Assembly (NCBI RefSeq): GCF_024585265.1
Contig: NZ_CP036533.1
Span: forward strand, 6,147,001 to 6,211,000
Reading direction: 5' to 3'
Origin: Bradyrhizobium sp. WBAH42
GTDB lineage: Bacteria > Pseudomonadota > Alphaproteobacteria > Rhizobiales > Xanthobacteraceae
Length of the DNA: 64,000 bases
This document shows, piece after piece, positions 1-9,045 of the stretch. The notes beneath the pieces were generated by a model. It was given only the letters and a program-made list of their open reading frames with translations, searched no databases and was not told where the DNA came from. The translations under genes and the position numbers were made by a program. Every line of letters starts with the position of its first letter. Position 1 is the stretch's first letter.

Positions 1-18
1 GCGTTTCCCCTACGCACA

Positions 19-1239
19 CTATGGTCTCAGTTGTTCGACTAGCTCGCGACCTTCCAGAGTCAACTTAAAGCGCTCTCCGGCCTCGTCAATTGCGCGAACT
101 AGATTGGAGTCTATCAGTTCCTTAAGGGCGCGCTCCCACTGTGATCGCGATCGCGGATACTTCGGATGGATAAAATCCTTACGATTTGTGTTGATAACTA
201 CCGTACCGCCCTTCGTTCCGTAGATGATAAGACCTTCTGAATCGACCGACGCCTCGGTCAAGAGCGTTTTGGCATCGGCACTCAGTGAGAGTTTCGTCAC
301 TTGGCCATCGGCTTGAACAACCATTTTGGCTGCGAATGCTTGCGATTGGGACCGAATAAAATCAGCAGCTTGGTAGCCCTCTCTCGTAAGCTGAAACACT
401 TGGCCTTTGCTGCCTCTATCCTTAATCATCCTATACTGGCGCAGCTCTTCGAGTGCCCCTTCCCAATTCGCAGCGGAACGCGGGTCATTATCCTCGATGA
501 AGTTCTTACCATTAGTCTGCAATGCAGGCCCAGACATCATCCTGATGTACATGATTGTACCGTTCGCGTCCGTTGCGGCTTCGAGCAGAAGAGTCTTCGC
601 TTCGGGACTGAGGTCGGGTACTACCTGGATGTAGTCGAGGCTCTCTCCCCGCTTCAAGCGTTCCGCAATTTCAATAAAGGTTGGATCAGGCACAGGTGAA
701 GTAGCGGGCAGGTCGTCAGGAACAAAATACGGATCGTCGTTGAGTTTCGTGGTCAAATGCTGACGGAATTTTTCCTTAAACTCGTCGTGCGATTTGTAGC
801 TGTTTAAGAGGCCGCGCGGCTTGCACCAATCATCCCGGAATTTTACCAGAGCCTGATACTCAGGCGAGGCGCCGCGATCAAGCGGTGCATGGACATCGGA
901 AAAATAGACCATCGTTGGCTTGCCCTCAGCCATGTGCCGCTGAAGCTCTTCGACGGATCCGCCAGGAGCCACGCCCGTCGGAGTGCCCAAACGGGTCCAA
1001 AAGATCGCAACCACAAGGTCGGCATCCTTGAGAATCTGTTCGTTCAAAATTCCTTGCGCTCGATCGCCCATCATTGGATGCGAGTGAGTCTCCCAGCGGA
1101 CTGGCTGAAGTATGATCTTGCGTGATCTAGAATTTGCAGCATTCCAGTGTTGTACAACCTCTTGAGCAAGATCACGCTCAATGGCGACATCTCCGGGGGA
1201 GGCAATAAGCACATTGAAAACGATTGCGGCGTATGACAT
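19..1239 (-). CDS. SPGDV/DUF4062-like protein with duplicated C-terminal winged-helix-like modules
   Basis: 406 residues from the ATG at 1239; the frame stays open up to 1392, but homology-like sequence only begins here. Residues 1-170 resemble SPGDV/DUF4062 (TIR-like fold) domains: a first beta strand ending in IASPGDV (about 12-18) and later DADLVVAIFWTRLGTPTG. Residues about 211-295 and 320-404 are two copies of one module, each starting S-x-x-AKTLL-x-EA, with a central W-x-x-AL-x-EL and an LT-x-EG end, reading like a winged helix. Family members are often nucleotide-related or signalling proteins next to defence genes; the role here is inferred. Base composition is clearly lower in GC than the rest of the window, suggesting transfer. 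No partner gene is visible because the window begins here. Confidence 0.72.
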   Translation of the reverse strand: MSYAAIVFNVLIASPGDVAIERDLAQEVVQHWNAANSRSRKIILQPVRWETHSHPMMGDRAQGILNEQILKDADLVVAIFWTRLGTPTGVAPGGSVEELQRHMAEGKPTMVYFSDVHAPLDRGASPEYQALVKFRDDWCKPRGLLNSYKSHDEFKEKFRQHLTTKLNDDPYFVPDDLPATSPVPDPTFIEIAERLKRGESLDYIQVVPDLSPEAKTLLLEAATDANGTIMYIRMMSGPALQTNGKNFIEDNDPRSAANWEGALEELRQYRMIKDRGSKGQVFQLTREGYQAADFIRSQSQAFAAKMVVQADGQVTKLSLSADAKTLLTEASVDSEGLIIYGTKGGTVVINTNRKDFIHPKYPRSRSQWERALKELIDSNLVRAIDEAGERFKLTLEGRELVEQLRP

Positions 1240-1510
1240 TTGGACGTTCCATAGCAGGCTGCAACTATCTAGACGGAAGATCCGCTGCTCACAACTGCCA
1301 TCGTCAGCACCGACTGCTACTTCCCACGCCGCAAGGACTTCACGATAGGCATAGGCACACGACGCCATCGTCAGATATCGCGACGCGAGCATTGCAAGGC
1401 GGCTGCCCCCTATGTGGCATTAGTCCTTCGCAGCGGGCAAGGACGATTTGCCAACCGCTGCTACCTGTATCGATATTGCTCTACCTTGGCCGTGAGGACT
1501 TCCCTAATCC

Positions 1511-2149
1511 TCACCCCGTACCAGGTACGGGAACGGCGTCCGCGCTGGGATGCAATATAGCTTCGTAGCCCGCGCTCAGAGCACGTAGGATTGAAGGCGG
1601 CGTCAGCAACATCGGACGATCGAGCGCGCGTGCATACGAGGCGTAGCCCGCGAACGACCACAACAGCGCTCTGCCCTGAGTTATCAAAAAGCTCTCGTCA
1701 TCCTGTTGAACCATCGTGCCATCGGGTAATTCGGCCAGCGGCACCGGCAGCGGATGCAACCGCTTGCGGCCGCGGTCCAGACGCTCCCGATGCAACTTTG
1801 CATCCATCGCCTTTGCACTCACCTTGCTGGCGCCATTGCCGCTCTCCCATGCCGCGCGGAAGCGGTTGGCATCGTCCCGGCGGCAGAAGAAGCAGGGGCG
1901 ATGACCGGCGGCAAGAGCTGTAGCTTCGTCGAAAAAAAAGAGCTCGGTCCAGCTCCGCCGCGCCATCACCGGGCGACGCCAGCCCCGAAACTCACACAGA
2001 CATGTAATCCAGGCCGGCGAGGACCAGCGCTTCTTCAGCAGCGTCCGTGTCGCGGGATCGTGGATGATGCCGCGATTGCCGGTGAACATGCCGCGATGAG
2101 GGGTGGCGATGATGTCACCGGTGGGCAGGACGCGGTTTTGGAGAGGCAT
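1511..2149 (-). CDS. Conserved hypothetical protein with HRPCFFCRR motif
   Basis: 212 residues from the ATG at 2149 (MPLQNRVLPTGD), chosen because that is where recognisable sequence begins; an upstream in-frame ATG at 2176 would overlap the preceding gene by 4 bases. The middle holds ELFFFDEATALAAGHRPC followed by FFCRR, so a C-x2-C pair next to a His could bind metal or form a small knuckle. No signal peptide or membrane segment is seen. I recall similar hypothetical proteins in Rhizobiales but know no function. GC is nearer to the host average than its two neighbours, so it may be a resident gene beside acquired DNA. It lies 23 bases downstream of the OLD-like gene on the same strand. Confidence 0.7.
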   Translation of the reverse strand: MPLQNRVLPTGDIIATPHRGMFTGNRGIIHDPATRTLLKKRWSSPAWITCLCEFRGWRRPVMARRSWTELFFFDEATALAAGHRPCFFCRRDDANRFRAAWESGNGASKVSAKAMDAKLHRERLDRGRKRLHPLPVPLAELPDGTMVQQDDESFLITQGRALLWSFAGYASYARALDRPMLLTPPSILRALSAGYEAILHPSADAVPVPGTG

Positions 2150-2172
2150 GGCCGCATCAACATCATGCTTGG

Positions 2173-3981
2173 TCAATCCGACCCAACAACTGCTTGCGCC
2201 GCAAACGCCGATAGGTCAGCAATCAGGATTTTCATCCCCTCGGGAATTTCGTCCGACGTCATAGCATCAACAATGGCCGTGGCGGTAATATTAATCCCGT
2301 ACTTGCCCTGAAGATAGGCGTTCACAGCGCTCAATGCGTCCTTCCCGGGAATGATAGTCAGCCGTGACCCTGGCGAATTCCAGATTGCCTCAAACTCATC
2401 GAGAATAGCTTGACTTAACGTGGCCTCATGGAGGCCTGATGATTTTTGACGCTCGAAGGCGCGGCGGGATGCCAGATACTGGGCTAGTACATAGCTCCTC
2501 TTCTGTTGAGAAAAATCTTCCAAGAACTTCACGGCGAACGATTCAAATGCAGGAGCCTCTCTCCCGGACCTTCTGGCTTGGTCTGTCAATCTTCGTTCAG
2601 CAGCTCGATCAATCGCCTTGGGCACCAAGACAAAGTTCTCGATCTCTTTGCAACGATGAATAGCCACAAGTGAACAGAATCGCTGGCATTCGTCCGCGAT
2701 TGCTTGGCGCTCGACTTCACTTCTGTAATCTCGATCTAGGACGGCAGCTCCGAGAATGGAGCCACCCAACGTGGTTTCCATTCCAGCCTTGAGGTTTCGT
2801 ATTCTTTCAGGGTTGAAACCCTCGACTGGGACCACAGCAAAGCAGCTTCGATTGCCTACGGTTGAAGCATTCAGTTTAAACGCAAACTTCGATAATAGTT
2901 GAAAATCTTGACCTTCGACAAACACCACCCGACGCGACTTTGCAAGTTGGGTTAGTATGGGATTCAAATTGGACCCCAATATCGAAAACACTTCCTCCAG
3001 TTGCGCTGCCTGCTTGATTCTTCTCCCGCTGTTGCGGCGCTTGTTTATGAGCACAATGTCGTCAGTCTCCGCCTCGGTAATGATTTCGGTAGAGTGCGTA
3101 GCAATCAACACGTCAGGTCCCATATCGCGCAAAAGGCCGATCAACTGACGCTGCAACTCGGAATGAAGATAGATGTCCGGCTCGTCGATCAGAAAGAGAG
3201 CTGTATCGCTGGATTGAATGATGTGGGTAAGCATCTGGCACCAGACTTGGAACCCGAATCCGGCCCAAAAAATCTCCCGCGGAATGCGTTCTTCGGGGCA
3301 AAACATATGGAGCTTGGGTTTTCCAAAGGACCCATCAACAACGGGTGGCTGAATGTCCATTCCAGGCCACGTCCGGACAAGGGCCGATCGAAACTCATCG
3401 AATTTTTGCGGGAAATGGTACCAAATATTTCGAAAATTTCTGGCCGCGCGATAGTTGAAGAGCGCTAGACGAGCTGCCTCCTGCTCATAAAGTGTCTCAT
3501 TGTGTTCGAGCGGACCAAGTATCGGCACGAAACCAATCTTGCAATTGAAGTTTGATTTGAAGGTTGCTGGGGTGTGGCTTGATTTGCCCTTCGCCTGAGC
3601 CATTAGGTAACACGAGCCCTGCTCGGGAAAGTAGAGGACGAGTTCATTCGCGTTCGACAGCACGAATCGAATTAGCGCTGGCTCTGAGTCATCGTAATTA
3701 TAGAAGAGATTTTCCTCCGCAACCGAAATGCCGCTTAAATCTATTCGGTACCCATGAGTCGGACCCGTCCCCTTCGGCCCATTTATTACCTCGGCTTTCC
3801 GGCTGTGAGCACGTCGCATGCCGGCTGCCAAGATGCGGAAGGCAGCCAAGATTGTCGACTTCCCTGCATTGTTAGGTCCAACAAGAATATTGAAGTGGCG
3901 CAATGAAAGGCTAAACTTCTTGAAGGCTTTGAAACGGGTAAATTCGACACGCACAAAGCGAGTCGCATCATCGTTCTTCAT
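2173..3981 (-). CDS. OLD-family ATPase with C-terminal TOPRIM nuclease domain
   Basis: 602 residues. An ABC/AAA_21-type ATPase: Walker A GPNNAGKST at 35-43, a signature-like stretch FWAGFGFQVW at about 238-247, Walker B ALFLIDEPD at 261-269 and a switch His in IATHSTE at about 293-299. The C-terminal half has a TOPRIM pattern: VVFVEGQDF near 352-360 with the catalytic-type Glu 356, and VLDRD near 414-418 giving the paired acidic residues. This is the layout of OLD nucleases, several of which act in phage defence (GajA of Gabija, for example), but no UvrD-like partner is next to it. A GGAGG ribosome site sits just before the start. GC is lower than the flanking core genes, pointing to transfer. 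Confidence 0.85.
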   Translation of the reverse strand: MKNDDATRFVRVEFTRFKAFKKFSLSLRHFNILVGPNNAGKSTILAAFRILAAGMRRAHSRKAEVINGPKGTGPTHGYRIDLSGISVAEENLFYNYDDSEPALIRFVLSNANELVLYFPEQGSCYLMAQAKGKSSHTPATFKSNFNCKIGFVPILGPLEHNETLYEQEAARLALFNYRAARNFRNIWYHFPQKFDEFRSALVRTWPGMDIQPPVVDGSFGKPKLHMFCPEERIPREIFWAGFGFQVWCQMLTHIIQSSDTALFLIDEPDIYLHSELQRQLIGLLRDMGPDVLIATHSTEIITEAETDDIVLINKRRNSGRRIKQAAQLEEVFSILGSNLNPILTQLAKSRRVVFVEGQDFQLLSKFAFKLNASTVGNRSCFAVVPVEGFNPERIRNLKAGMETTLGGSILGAAVLDRDYRSEVERQAIADECQRFCSLVAIHRCKEIENFVLVPKAIDRAAERRLTDQARRSGREAPAFESFAVKFLEDFSQQKRSYVLAQYLASRRAFERQKSSGLHEATLSQAILDEFEAIWNSPGSRLTIIPGKDALSAVNAYLQGKYGINITATAIVDAMTSDEIPEGMKILIADLSAFAAQAVVGSD

Positions 3982-4075
3982 ATTCCTCCGATGCAGGCTA
4001 TAGCCGCCTTCCCTTTTCTAGAATCTGCGCCATCAACCGATCGGCCGTTGAGAACCATGAACGATGTGACCAATC

Positions 4076-4603
4076 TCACGCCGCCCCGTCGCGCAGTGGC
4101 GGGTGGTAGGACAGCGCGGTGTCCCAGGGGAAGAAGATCCAGGTGTCCTGCGATACCTCGGTAATGAAAGTGTCGACCAGCGGGCGTCCCATCGGCTTGG
4201 CGTAGACGGTGGCGAAATGCGCATCGGGGAGCATCTCGCGCACCAGCTTGCCGGTCTTGCCGGTGTCGACGAGGTCGTCGACGATCAACAGGCCCTTGCC
4301 GGTGCCGCCGCCGAGCTTCATGGCCGCCTCGGAAATGCCTTTGAGCACCTGGAGGTCGCCCTGCTTGTTGTGGTCGTAGCTGGCGATGCAGACCGTATCG
4401 ATCACGCGCACCCCCAGCTCGCGCGCCACGATCGCGGCCGGCACCAGGCCGCCGCGGGTGATCGCGATCACCGCATGGAACGGACCGACCTCGTTGAGCC
4501 GCCAGGTCAGCGCCCGACAATCCCGGTGGAACTGATCCCACGAGACGGGGAAGGCCTTGCCTGCCCGCTCCTGCGCACTCAGTTCCGGTGCTTCACCAGC
4601 CAT
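4076..4603 (-). CDS. gpt: Xanthine(-guanine) phosphoribosyltransferase
   Basis: 175 residues. It transfers the phosphoribosyl group of PRPP to xanthine or guanine in purine salvage, in the cytosol. The PRPP-binding signature is visible as [13 protein letters not shown], with ITRGGLVPA earlier matching the Gpt loop, and the tail has the W-x-FFPWDT stretch characteristic of XGPRT proteins. The start is well supported by AGGAGAAAGGCG just upstream. It follows the CinA-like gene by 36 bases on the same strand, so the two are probably cotranscribed. Base composition is back to the host norm, marking the right edge of the low-GC patch. Confidence 0.93.
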   Translation of the reverse strand: MAGEAPELSAQERAGKAFPVSWDQFHRDCRALTWRLNEVGPFHAVIAITRGGLVPAAIVARELGVRVIDTVCIASYDHNKQGDLQVLKGISEAAMKLGGGTGKGLLIVDDLVDTGKTGKLVREMLPDAHFATVYAKPMGRPLVDTFITEVSQDTWIFFPWDTALSYHPPLRDGAA

Positions 4604-4639
4604 CGCCTTTCTCCTGCAATCTCGTCCGGCAATTCTCTG

Positions 4640-5377
4640 CTAGCGGTTGACGTTCAATCCCGCCAGCATTTCCTTCACCGCGGCCATTGCCGCCCCGAGC
4701 TTCTCCGGATCGCGCGAGCGCACCACTAGGTTGGTGTTGGGCTTCTGCTCCTCGTCCATGAAGGGATAGCTGCCAATGATGGTGTCGGGATGGGCGGCGG
4801 CGATCGCCCGCAGCGGGCCGCCGATGTCGCCCTCGCGTGCGTTGGCGCGGACCGACTCGGACAGCATGCGCACGCCCGACTTCAGCTTGGGCGCGACGAT
4901 GTCCATCATCGCCTGCATGATCGAGGGCACGCCGGCCATGACGATGACATTGCCGATCTTGAAGCCGGGCGCGAGGATGGTCGCGCTCTGGATCAGCTCG
5001 GCGCCGTCGGGGATGCGGGCCATGCGCAGGCGGGCCTCGTTGAGGTCCTGCTCGCTCCAGCGCTCGCGGAAGCGGGCGACCACCTCCGGGTGATGGTCGA
5101 TGCCGACGCCGAACGCCTTGGCGACGCTATCTGCGGTGATGTCGTCATGGGTCGGCCCGATGCCGCCGGTGGTGAAGACGTAGGTGTAGCGATGCCGCAG
5201 TGCATCCAATGCGGCGATGATGTCGGGCTCGTCGTCGGAGACGACACGGACCTCCTTCAGGTCGATGCCGATATTGGTCAGGTATTCGGCGATGAAGCCG
5301 ATATTCTTGTCCTTGGTCCGGCCGGACAGGATTTCGTCTCCAATGACCAGAATACCCGCCGTGACGATCTCGCTCAT
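4640..5377 (-). CDS. CinA-N/MoCF-type molybdopterin-binding domain protein
   Basis: 245 residues made of one MoCF/CinA N-terminal domain: GILVIGDEILSGRTKDKN at the N terminus, and TTGGIGPTHDDIT near 90-102, the conserved pterin-binding loop. The full-length CinA C-terminal nicotinamide-nucleotide amidase domain is absent, which is common in alphaproteobacteria. CinA-type enzymes act on pyridine nucleotide by-products such as ADP-ribose or are annotated as competence/damage-inducible; which activity applies here is unknown. It is first in a likely two-gene unit with gpt and faces the ATP-grasp gene across a 277-base divergent spacer. Confidence 0.85.
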   Translation of the reverse strand: MSEIVTAGILVIGDEILSGRTKDKNIGFIAEYLTNIGIDLKEVRVVSDDEPDIIAALDALRHRYTYVFTTGGIGPTHDDITADSVAKAFGVGIDHHPEVVARFRERWSEQDLNEARLRMARIPDGAELIQSATILAPGFKIGNVIVMAGVPSIMQAMMDIVAPKLKSGVRMLSESVRANAREGDIGGPLRAIAAAHPDTIIGSYPFMDEEQKPNTNLVVRSRDPEKLGAAMAAVKEMLAGLNVNR

Positions 5378-5654
5378 GCCTTAAGTCCCTCACCTGTGAC
5401 GCCGACTTTGCCGAGGTAACGCGTTGAAGTCACGCGGTTTTGCTTCCGAAATAAGCAGTCTTCAGCCATTTTTTCAGGCACGCCACCGGCCATCGGCGGC
5501 AAATGCCCCTTCTCCATGCTTATCGCGCTGGCCCGGCCCTTGCTACCACATGAAAGTCATGCACTGTTGACGCGTGGCCAGGACGTTGCGGTCTTCACCA
5601 AGGCCTGACGATCTGTCGAATGGCGCAACGCCTTGCGGAGACAAGTCGGGATCT

Positions 5655-7073
5655 ATGGCAGTCGCGTTTGATGAAATGAACATTCCCGGCGGGGACCTTC
5701 GCCCCGCCTATCAGGAGCTGGCACGCTGGCTCAAGGAGACGCCTCCCGAGGCGCTTGAATATCGCCGCCAGGAAGCCGAGCTCCTGTTCCGCCGGATCGG
5801 CATCACCTTCGCAGTCTACGGCGATTCCGAATCCACCGAGCGCCTGATCCCCTTCGATGTGATTCCACGGATCATGTCCGCCAAGGAATGGGGCGTCCTG
5901 GAGAAGGGCCTGAAGCAGCGCGTGCGCGCGCTCAACATGTTCTTGCGCGACATCTATCACGGCCGCGACATCCTTCGCGCCGAAATCGTGCCCGACGATC
6001 TGATCTTCCAGAATCCGGTGTTCCGGCCCGAGATGAACGGCCAGCAGGTGCCGCATGACGTCTACGTGCACATCGCCGGCATCGACATTGTCCGGGTCGA
6101 CGCCGAGGACTTCATCGTGCTGGAGGACAACGCCCGCACGCCGTCGGGCGTCTCCTACATGCTGGAAAACCGCGAGATCATGATGCGGCTGTTTCCGGAT
6201 CTGTTCGCCCGCCACAGGGTGGCGCCGGTCGAGCGCTATCCGGACGAGCTGCTCGCCGCGCTCCGCTCGGTCGCGCCGCAGAGCGCTTCGGGCGAGCCGA
6301 CGGTGGCCCTGCTCACCCCGGGCGTCTACAATTCGGCCTATTACGAGCACTCCTTCCTCGCCGACAAGCTCGGCATCGAGCTGGTGGAAGGCCGCGACCT
6401 CGTTGTCAAGAACAACGAAGTGTTCATGCGCACGACGGAAGGGCTGAAGCGAGTCGACGTGATCTATCGCCGCGTCGACGACGACTTCCTCGATCCCCTC
6501 ACCTTCCGTCCCGATTCCGTGCTCGGCGTGCCCGGCCTGATGTCGGCCTATGCGGCCGGCAACATCACGCTCGCCAACGCCGTCGGCACCGGCATCGCCG
6601 ATGACAAGGCGATCTACTCCTACATGCCCGACATCGTGAAATTCTATTTGGGCGAGGAGCCGATCCTGAAGAACGTGCCGACCTGGCGCTGCCGCGAGCC
6701 GAAAGACCTTGCCTATGTGCTGGACAATCTGAGCGAGCTCGTCGTCAAGGAAGTGCACGGCTCCGGCGGCTACGGCATGCTGATCGGTCCTGCCGCGACC
6801 AAGGCGACGATCGAAGCGTTCCGCGACAAGCTCAAGCGCGAGCCGGAAGGTTTTATCGCCCAGCCGACGCTGGCGCTTTCGACCTGCCCGACCTGCACCG
6901 CCTCGGGCCTCGCCCCGCGCCACGTCGATCTTCGCCCCTTCGTGCTTACGGGCAGCAAGAGCACAACGATCGTGCCGGGTGGCCTCACCCGCGTCGCGCT
7001 CAAGGAAGGCTCCCTGGTGGTGAACTCGAGCCAGGGCGGCGGCACCAAGGACACCTGGATTTTGGACGAGTAG
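5655..7073 (+). CDS. Circularly permuted ATP-grasp protein (COG2308 type)
   Basis: 472 residues from the ATG at 5655 (MAVAFDEMN); a GTG at 5574 is in frame but adds an unrelated leader. The protein matches circularly permuted ATP-grasp enzymes of the alpha-E/transglutaminase loci: a central VLEDNARTPSGVSYMLENR stretch and a late VKEVHGSGGYGM loop near residues 362-373, expected to bind nucleotide. Such proteins are predicted to form peptide or amide bonds; no product is established for this locus. It ends four bases before the alpha-E gene, so translation is probably coupled. It opens a plus-strand cluster that continues to the Anbu gene. Confidence 0.88.
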   Translation: MAVAFDEMNIPGGDLRPAYQELARWLKETPPEALEYRRQEAELLFRRIGITFAVYGDSESTERLIPFDVIPRIMSAKEWGVLEKGLKQRVRALNMFLRDIYHGRDILRAEIVPDDLIFQNPVFRPEMNGQQVPHDVYVHIAGIDIVRVDAEDFIVLEDNARTPSGVSYMLENREIMMRLFPDLFARHRVAPVERYPDELLAALRSVAPQSASGEPTVALLTPGVYNSAYYEHSFLADKLGIELVEGRDLVVKNNEVFMRTTEGLKRVDVIYRRVDDDFLDPLTFRPDSVLGVPGLMSAYAAGNITLANAVGTGIADDKAIYSYMPDIVKFYLGEEPILKNVPTWRCREPKDLAYVLDNLSELVVKEVHGSGGYGMLIGPAATKATIEAFRDKLKREPEGFIAQPTLALSTCPTCTASGLAPRHVDLRPFVLTGSKSTTIVPGGLTRVALKEGSLVVNSSQGGGTKDTWILDE

Positions 7074-7077
7074 AGAG

Positions 7078-8022
7078 ATGCTGTCGCGTACTGCCGAAAA
7101 CCTCTACTGGCTCGCCCGCTACGTCGAACGGGCCGAATATCTCGCGCGCACCATCGATGCGACGCTGCGCGTCACCGCGCTTCCCGCCGCCTATATCGGC
7201 AAGACCAATGAATGGGATTCGGCGCTGCTCACCGCCGGCGTCGCTGCGAGCTTCTATCAGGCCTATGAGGAAGCCAACGAGCACAATGTCGTCGAGTTTC
7301 TCTCGTTCTCCCAGAACAACCCGTCCTCGATCCGAAACTGCATAGAAGCGGCGCGGCTGAACTCGCGCTCCGTGCGCACGGCGCTCACCAGCGAAATGTG
7401 GGACACCATCAACTCGGCGTGGATCGAGCTGCAGGCGGTGTGGAGCAAGGGCACCTCGACGCGCGAGGACCTCGCAAAATTCCTGCGCTTCGTGCAGGAG
7501 ACCTCGCTGCGCTTCGACGGCTCGGCCTACCGGACCATGCTGCGCAACGACGCCTATTGGTTCTCGCGCATGGGTGTTCACCTGGAACGCGCCGACAACA
7601 CCGCGCGCATTCTCGACGTGAAGTACCACGTGCTGCTGCCCGAGGAAGAGCATGTCGGCGGCCCGCTCGACTTCTACCAGTGGAGCTCGATCCTGCGCTC
7701 GGTCTCGGCGCTGACGGCCTATCACTGGGTCTATCGCGAGACGCTGAAGCCCTGGCTGATCGCGGACCTCCTGATCCTCAACGACACGCTGCCGCGTTCG
7801 CTCGCCAGCTGCTACGGCAACCTCGTGCGCAACCTCGACCAGATCGGCGTCGCCTATGGCCGCCAGGGCCCGGCCCAGCGCCACGCCCGCGGCATCCGCA
7901 ACCGACTGGAACACAGCAACATGAACGACATTTTCCAGCATGGCGTGCATGAATTCATTCAGGAATTCATCGCGGACAATTCCAGGCTGGGCGAAATCAT
8001 CACGAAGCAGTATTTGATTTGA
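7078..8022 (+). CDS. Alpha-E domain protein (DUF403)
   Basis: 314 residues, all helical in character, beginning MLSRTAENLYWLARYVERA, the hallmark N terminus of alpha-E proteins. The family is an uncharacterised helical domain almost always encoded beside a circularly permuted ATP-grasp and a transglutaminase, and is predicted to work with them in making or modifying a peptide. It starts four bases after the ATP-grasp stop. A palindromic family A repeat follows it, before the transglutaminase gene. No signal peptide or transmembrane segment is seen, so a cytosolic location is likely. Confidence 0.9.
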   Translation: MLSRTAENLYWLARYVERAEYLARTIDATLRVTALPAAYIGKTNEWDSALLTAGVAASFYQAYEEANEHNVVEFLSFSQNNPSSIRNCIEAARLNSRSVRTALTSEMWDTINSAWIELQAVWSKGTSTREDLAKFLRFVQETSLRFDGSAYRTMLRNDAYWFSRMGVHLERADNTARILDVKYHVLLPEEEHVGGPLDFYQWSSILRSVSALTAYHWVYRETLKPWLIADLLILNDTLPRSLASCYGNLVRNLDQIGVAYGRQGPAQRHARGIRNRLEHSNMNDIFQHGVHEFIQEFIADNSRLGEIITKQYLI

Positions 8023-8030
8023 TCCACGCT

Positions 8031-8112
8031 GTCGTTCCGGGATGGTCCGAAGGACCAGACCCGGAATCTCGAGATTCCGGGTTCGATGCTGGCGCATCGC
8101 CCCGGAATGACG
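8031..8112. repeat. Family A palindromic repeat (short form)
   Basis: Two back-to-back hairpins: GTCGTTCCGGG to CCCGGAAT, then GATTCCGGG to CCCCGGAATGAC, joined through CTCGAG. This form lacks the 22-23 base spacer of the longer copies at 9484, 36405 and 48864. It lies inside the probable operon between the alpha-E and transglutaminase genes, so it would be present in the transcript. Confidence 0.85.
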
Positions 8113-8130
8113 CCAGAACAACGGTCCACC

Positions 8131-8979
8131 ATGCGCCTGCGAATCCAGCACACCACGACTTATCGCTACGAGCCGCCGGCCACCAGCGTGATCCAGATTC
8201 TGCGCATGACGCCGGGTAGCCATGACGGGCAGTACGTCGCGGAATGGCAGATCGACGTCTCCACCGACACCAAGCTCGAGATGCATGAGGACGCGTTCGG
8301 CAACGTCACCCACGTGCTGTCCTGCGGGCCCGTCGGCGACATCCAGATCATTGCCGAAGGGCTGATCGAGACCCACGACACCGGCGGCGTGCTGCGCGGC
8401 GCCGATGAGCGGTTTCCCGCCGGCATGTTCCTGCGCGCCACCGATCTCACCTCCGTCAATCCGGCGATGGCGGCGGTCGCGCGCCAGTTGCGCAGCGAGG
8501 CCGAGAGCGACACGCTGGGCTTCCTGCACACGCTGATGACGCAGGTTGCCGATCACATGACGTTCGACGAGGACCCCACCAACAGCGGCACGTCCGCGGC
8601 GGAGGCGTTCACGCTCAAGCGCGGGGTCTGCCAGGATTACGCGCACATCTTCATCGCCTGCGCCCGCGCCGGCGGCGTGCCGGCGCGCTTCGTCTCCGGG
8701 CATTTCCTGCGGGCGGACGACACGGTGCACCAGGACGCCGGCCATGCCTGGGCGGAGGCCTACGTGGCCGATCTCGGCTGGGTCGGCTTCGATCCCGCCA
8801 ACAGCATCTGCGCCACCGACGCCCATGTCCGCGTCGCAATCGGGCTCGACTATCTCGGCGCCGCCCCGGTGCGCGGCACGCGCTACGGCGGCGGCACGGA
8901 AACGCTGACGGTGGCGGTGAAGGTCGAGCAGGCCGGCCGCGGCGGGCAGTCGCAATCGCAGTCCCAGCGGCAGGGCTAG
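8131..8979 (+). CDS. Transglutaminase-like cysteine protease family protein
   Basis: 282 residues from the ATG at 8131 (MRLRIQHTTTYRYEPPATS), where the conserved N-terminal beta domain begins; the frame is open upstream through the repeat. The papain-like triad is visible: Cys in RGVCQDYAH near 166, His in AGHAWAEAYV near 204 and Asp in FDPANS near 221. Proteins of this type are cytosolic partners of ATP-grasp/alpha-E genes and probably hydrolyse or transfer an amide bond. The tail ends in a short Gly/Gln/Ser-rich stretch (GGQSQSQSQRQG) that looks disordered. Confidence 0.88.
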   Translation: MRLRIQHTTTYRYEPPATSVIQILRMTPGSHDGQYVAEWQIDVSTDTKLEMHEDAFGNVTHVLSCGPVGDIQIIAEGLIETHDTGGVLRGADERFPAGMFLRATDLTSVNPAMAAVARQLRSEAESDTLGFLHTLMTQVADHMTFDEDPTNSGTSAAEAFTLKRGVCQDYAHIFIACARAGGVPARFVSGHFLRADDTVHQDAGHAWAEAYVADLGWVGFDPANSICATDAHVRVAIGLDYLGAAPVRGTRYGGGTETLTVAVKVEQAGRGGQSQSQSQRQG

Positions 8980-9045
8980 GAGCTGCCAGCCGAACGCATT
9001 CGGCGTGCTACACTTGCGGGATCGGATCAGACCGGCGAGGTACCC

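Noticed and set aside
1240..1392. N-terminal extension of the SPGDV protein to 1392.
   Set aside because: The added 51 residues show no family-like sequence, and the SPGDV domain starts directly after the ATG at 1239.
2173..2176. ATGA overlap suggesting tight coupling of the OLD gene and the 1511-2149 gene.
   Set aside because: Recognisable sequence of the second gene begins at ATG 2149, so the overlap is probably fortuitous; cotranscription is possible but not shown.
2173..3981. Gabija (GajAB) system.
   Set aside because: No UvrD-like GajB helicase gene lies on either side within the window.
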